Of a DNA stretch of 64,000 bases, positions 62,630 through 64,000 are shown piece by piece. Every line of letters starts with the position of its first letter. The first letter of the stretch is position 1. Source of the stretch: Pseudomonas sp. KU43P (GTDB lineage Bacteria; Pseudomonadota; Gammaproteobacteria; Pseudomonadales; Pseudomonadaceae); assembly GCF_033095865.1 (NCBI RefSeq), contig NZ_AP019365.1, positions 1,585,501-1,649,500 on the forward strand, read 5' to 3'. A model generated the notes under the pieces. It worked only from the letters and a program-made list of their open reading frames with translations, had not been told where the DNA came from and ran no database searches. The position numbers and the translations under genes were made by a program.

Positions 62630-63865
62630 ATGGCGTTGATCGTACAGAAATTTGGCGGCACCTCTGTCGGTTCCATCGAGCGGATCGAGCAGGTTGCCGA
62701 CAAGGTCAAGAAACACCGTGAAGCGGGCGACGACCTGGTGGTTGTGCTGTCGGCCATGAGCGGCGAAACCAACCGCCTGATCGACCTGGCCAAGCAGATT
62801 ACCGACCAGCCGGTTCCGCGTGAGCTGGATGTGATCGTGTCCACTGGCGAGCAGGTCACCATTGCCCTGCTGGCCATGGCCCTGATCAAGCGCGGAGTGC
62901 CGGCGGTGTCCTACACCGGCAACCAGGTGCGCATTCTCACCGACAGCTCGCACAACAAGGCGCGCATCCTGCAGATCGACGACCAGAAGATTCGCGCCGA
63001 CCTGAAGGCCGGGCGCGTGGTGGTGGTGGCTGGTTTCCAGGGTGTCGACGAGCACGGCAGCATCACTACGCTGGGCCGTGGCGGCTCCGACACCACCGGC
63101 GTAGCCCTGGCGGCCGCGCTCAAGGCTGACGAGTGCCAGATCTACACCGATGTCGATGGCGTCTACACCACCGACCCGCGTGTCGTGCCCCAGGCGCGCC
63201 GCCTGGAGAAGATCACCTTCGAAGAGATGCTGGAAATGGCCAGCCTCGGTTCCAAGGTGCTGCAGATCCGTTCGGTGGAGTTCGCCGGCAAGTACAACGT
63301 TCCGCTGCGCGTGCTGCACAGCTTCAAGGAGGGTCCGGGTACCCTCATTACCATTGATGAAGAGGAATCCATGGAACAGCCGATCATTTCCGGTATCGCC
63401 TTCAACCGTGATGAAGCCAAGCTGACCATTCGCGGCGTGCCGGACACCCCGGGCGTCGCTTTCAAGATCCTCGGCCCGATCAGCGCTTCGAACATCGAAG
63501 TGGACATGATCGTGCAGAACGTTTCGCACGATAACACCACCGACTTCACCTTCACCGTACACCGCAACGAGTACGAGAAGGCCCACGCCGTGCTGGAAAA
63601 CACCGCGCGTGAAATCGGTGCCCGCGAAGTGATCGGCGATACCAAGATCGCCAAGGTGTCGATCGTCGGTGTTGGCATGCGCTCCCATGCGGGTGTTGCC
63701 AGCCGCATGTTCGAAGCCCTGGCCAAGGAGAGCATCAACATCCAGATGATCTCCACCTCCGAGATCAAGGTGTCGGTCGTCATCGAAGAGAAGTACCTGG
63801 AGCTGGCCGTTCGCGCGCTGCACACCGCGTTCGAGCTCGACGCTCCGGCACGACAGGGCGAGTAA
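62630..63865 (+). CDS. lysC: Aspartate kinase LysC
   Basis: First enzyme of lysine/threonine/methionine synthesis; phosphorylates aspartate. 411 residues: kinase domain with KFGGTSVGSIERIEQVADKV, GRGGSDTTGVALAAALKADE and YTDVDGVYTTDP, then two ACT domains (TIRGVPDTPGVAFKILGPIS, GVGMRSHAGVASRMFEALAK) for allosteric feedback. An internal ATG at 63371 with GAGGA 5 nt upstream starts at the ACT region and would give a 164-residue beta subunit, as known for alpha2-beta2 aspartokinases. 83 bp after alaS. Confidence 0.95.
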   Translation: MALIVQKFGGTSVGSIERIEQVADKVKKHREAGDDLVVVLSAMSGETNRLIDLAKQITDQPVPRELDVIVSTGEQVTIALLAMALIKRGVPAVSYTGNQVRILTDSSHNKARILQIDDQKIRADLKAGRVVVVAGFQGVDEHGSITTLGRGGSDTTGVALAAALKADECQIYTDVDGVYTTDPRVVPQARRLEKITFEEMLEMASLGSKVLQIRSVEFAGKYNVPLRVLHSFKEGPGTLITIDEEESMEQPIISGIAFNRDEAKLTIRGVPDTPGVAFKILGPISASNIEVDMIVQNVSHDNTTDFTFTVHRNEYEKAHAVLENTAREIGAREVIGDTKIAKVSIVGVGMRSHAGVASRMFEALAKESINIQMISTSEIKVSVVIEEKYLELAVRALHTAFELDAPARQGE

Positions 63866-63875
63866 GGCCTTGCCA

Positions 63876-63902
63876 GAAGGGCGCGGCTTAGCCGCGCCCT
63901 TC
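63876..63902 (+). terminator. Terminator hairpin after lysC
   Basis: GAAGGGCGCGGC-TTA-GCCGCGCCCTTC: a perfect 12-bp stem, 10 bp after the lysC stop. T tract is poor (GCGTTTC), so strength is uncertain. The remaining 98 bp to the window end show no gene. Confidence 0.7.
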
Positions 63903-64000
63903 GCGTTTCTGGTCGTCGCGCAGGCCCTGTCCTGCCGGCGCGGTGGCCACCCGGGCCTGTGCTGTCATCCGCAGCCAGGTCCCGCCATTCCCAGACTGTT

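Overview
The window is a stretch of chromosome from a fluorescent pseudomonad, most likely the Pseudomonas putida group. The reasons are the high GC content, the typical Pseudomonas gene blocks (phhRAB, argT-hisQMP-argR, aruC-aruFG-astDBE, alaS-lysC, scpAB-rluB, a Cpx-like trio), and many copies of the short REP palindrome built on ATCGCCGGCAAGCCGGC. As I remember it, the order from the TolC-like gene through recQ to lysC is close to that of P. putida KT2440. No tRNA, rRNA, CRISPR array, prophage or insertion sequence was seen.

Layout. 1-9.7 kb is a biofilm-adhesin locus: the 5' part of a lapB-type secretion ATPase gene and a lapE/TolC gene read leftward. Across an AT-rich 460-bp divergent region lies a compact (2316-residue) LapA-like RTX adhesin with a candidate LapG cleavage site, a proline-rich linker and five and a half nearly identical 729/732-bp repeats. 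9.7-16.3 kb holds a small membrane protein gene, a yecA/UPF0149 gene, recQ, a MarR regulator, a patatin outer-membrane autotransporter (PlpD type) and a SelT/W/H-like thioredoxin-fold gene. 16.3-25.5 kb holds a drug/metabolite exporter, two AraC regulators, an LpxH-like phosphoesterase, trkH, a nitroreductase and a CpxR/CpxP/CpxA-like envelope-stress system. 25.5-31 kb is the conserved yciI-yciB / rnm-yciO-scpA-scpB-rluB block. 31-43 kb covers aromatic amino acids (aroP, phhB, phhA, phhR), with a LysR regulator, a large FAD/Fe-S oxidoreductase, an MFS exporter and a frameshifted deaminase-like gene in between. 43-58 kb covers acetate activation (acsA) and arginine uptake and catabolism (argT-hisQMP, argR, and the complete arginine succinyltransferase pathway). 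58-64 kb has an M91-effector-like gene with a ruined active site, then alaS and lysC.

How it works together. Arginine enters through ArgT-HisQMP. Candidate ArgR half-sites lie before both argT and aruC, and ArgR itself is encoded between them. The AruFG, AstB, AruC, AstD and AstE enzymes then turn arginine into glutamate and succinate. In the same way, TyrR/PhhR-type boxes lie before aroP and in the phhA-phhR gap, linking aromatic uptake to phenylalanine hydroxylation. The most unusual items are the adhesin with near-identical, cysteine-bearing repeats, the broken deaminase-like gene next to a perfect 20-bp inverted repeat, the M91-like pseudoenzyme, and a synonymous-only coding match (Pro-Phe-Ala-Tyr-Arg-Ala) upstream of two amino-acid transporters.
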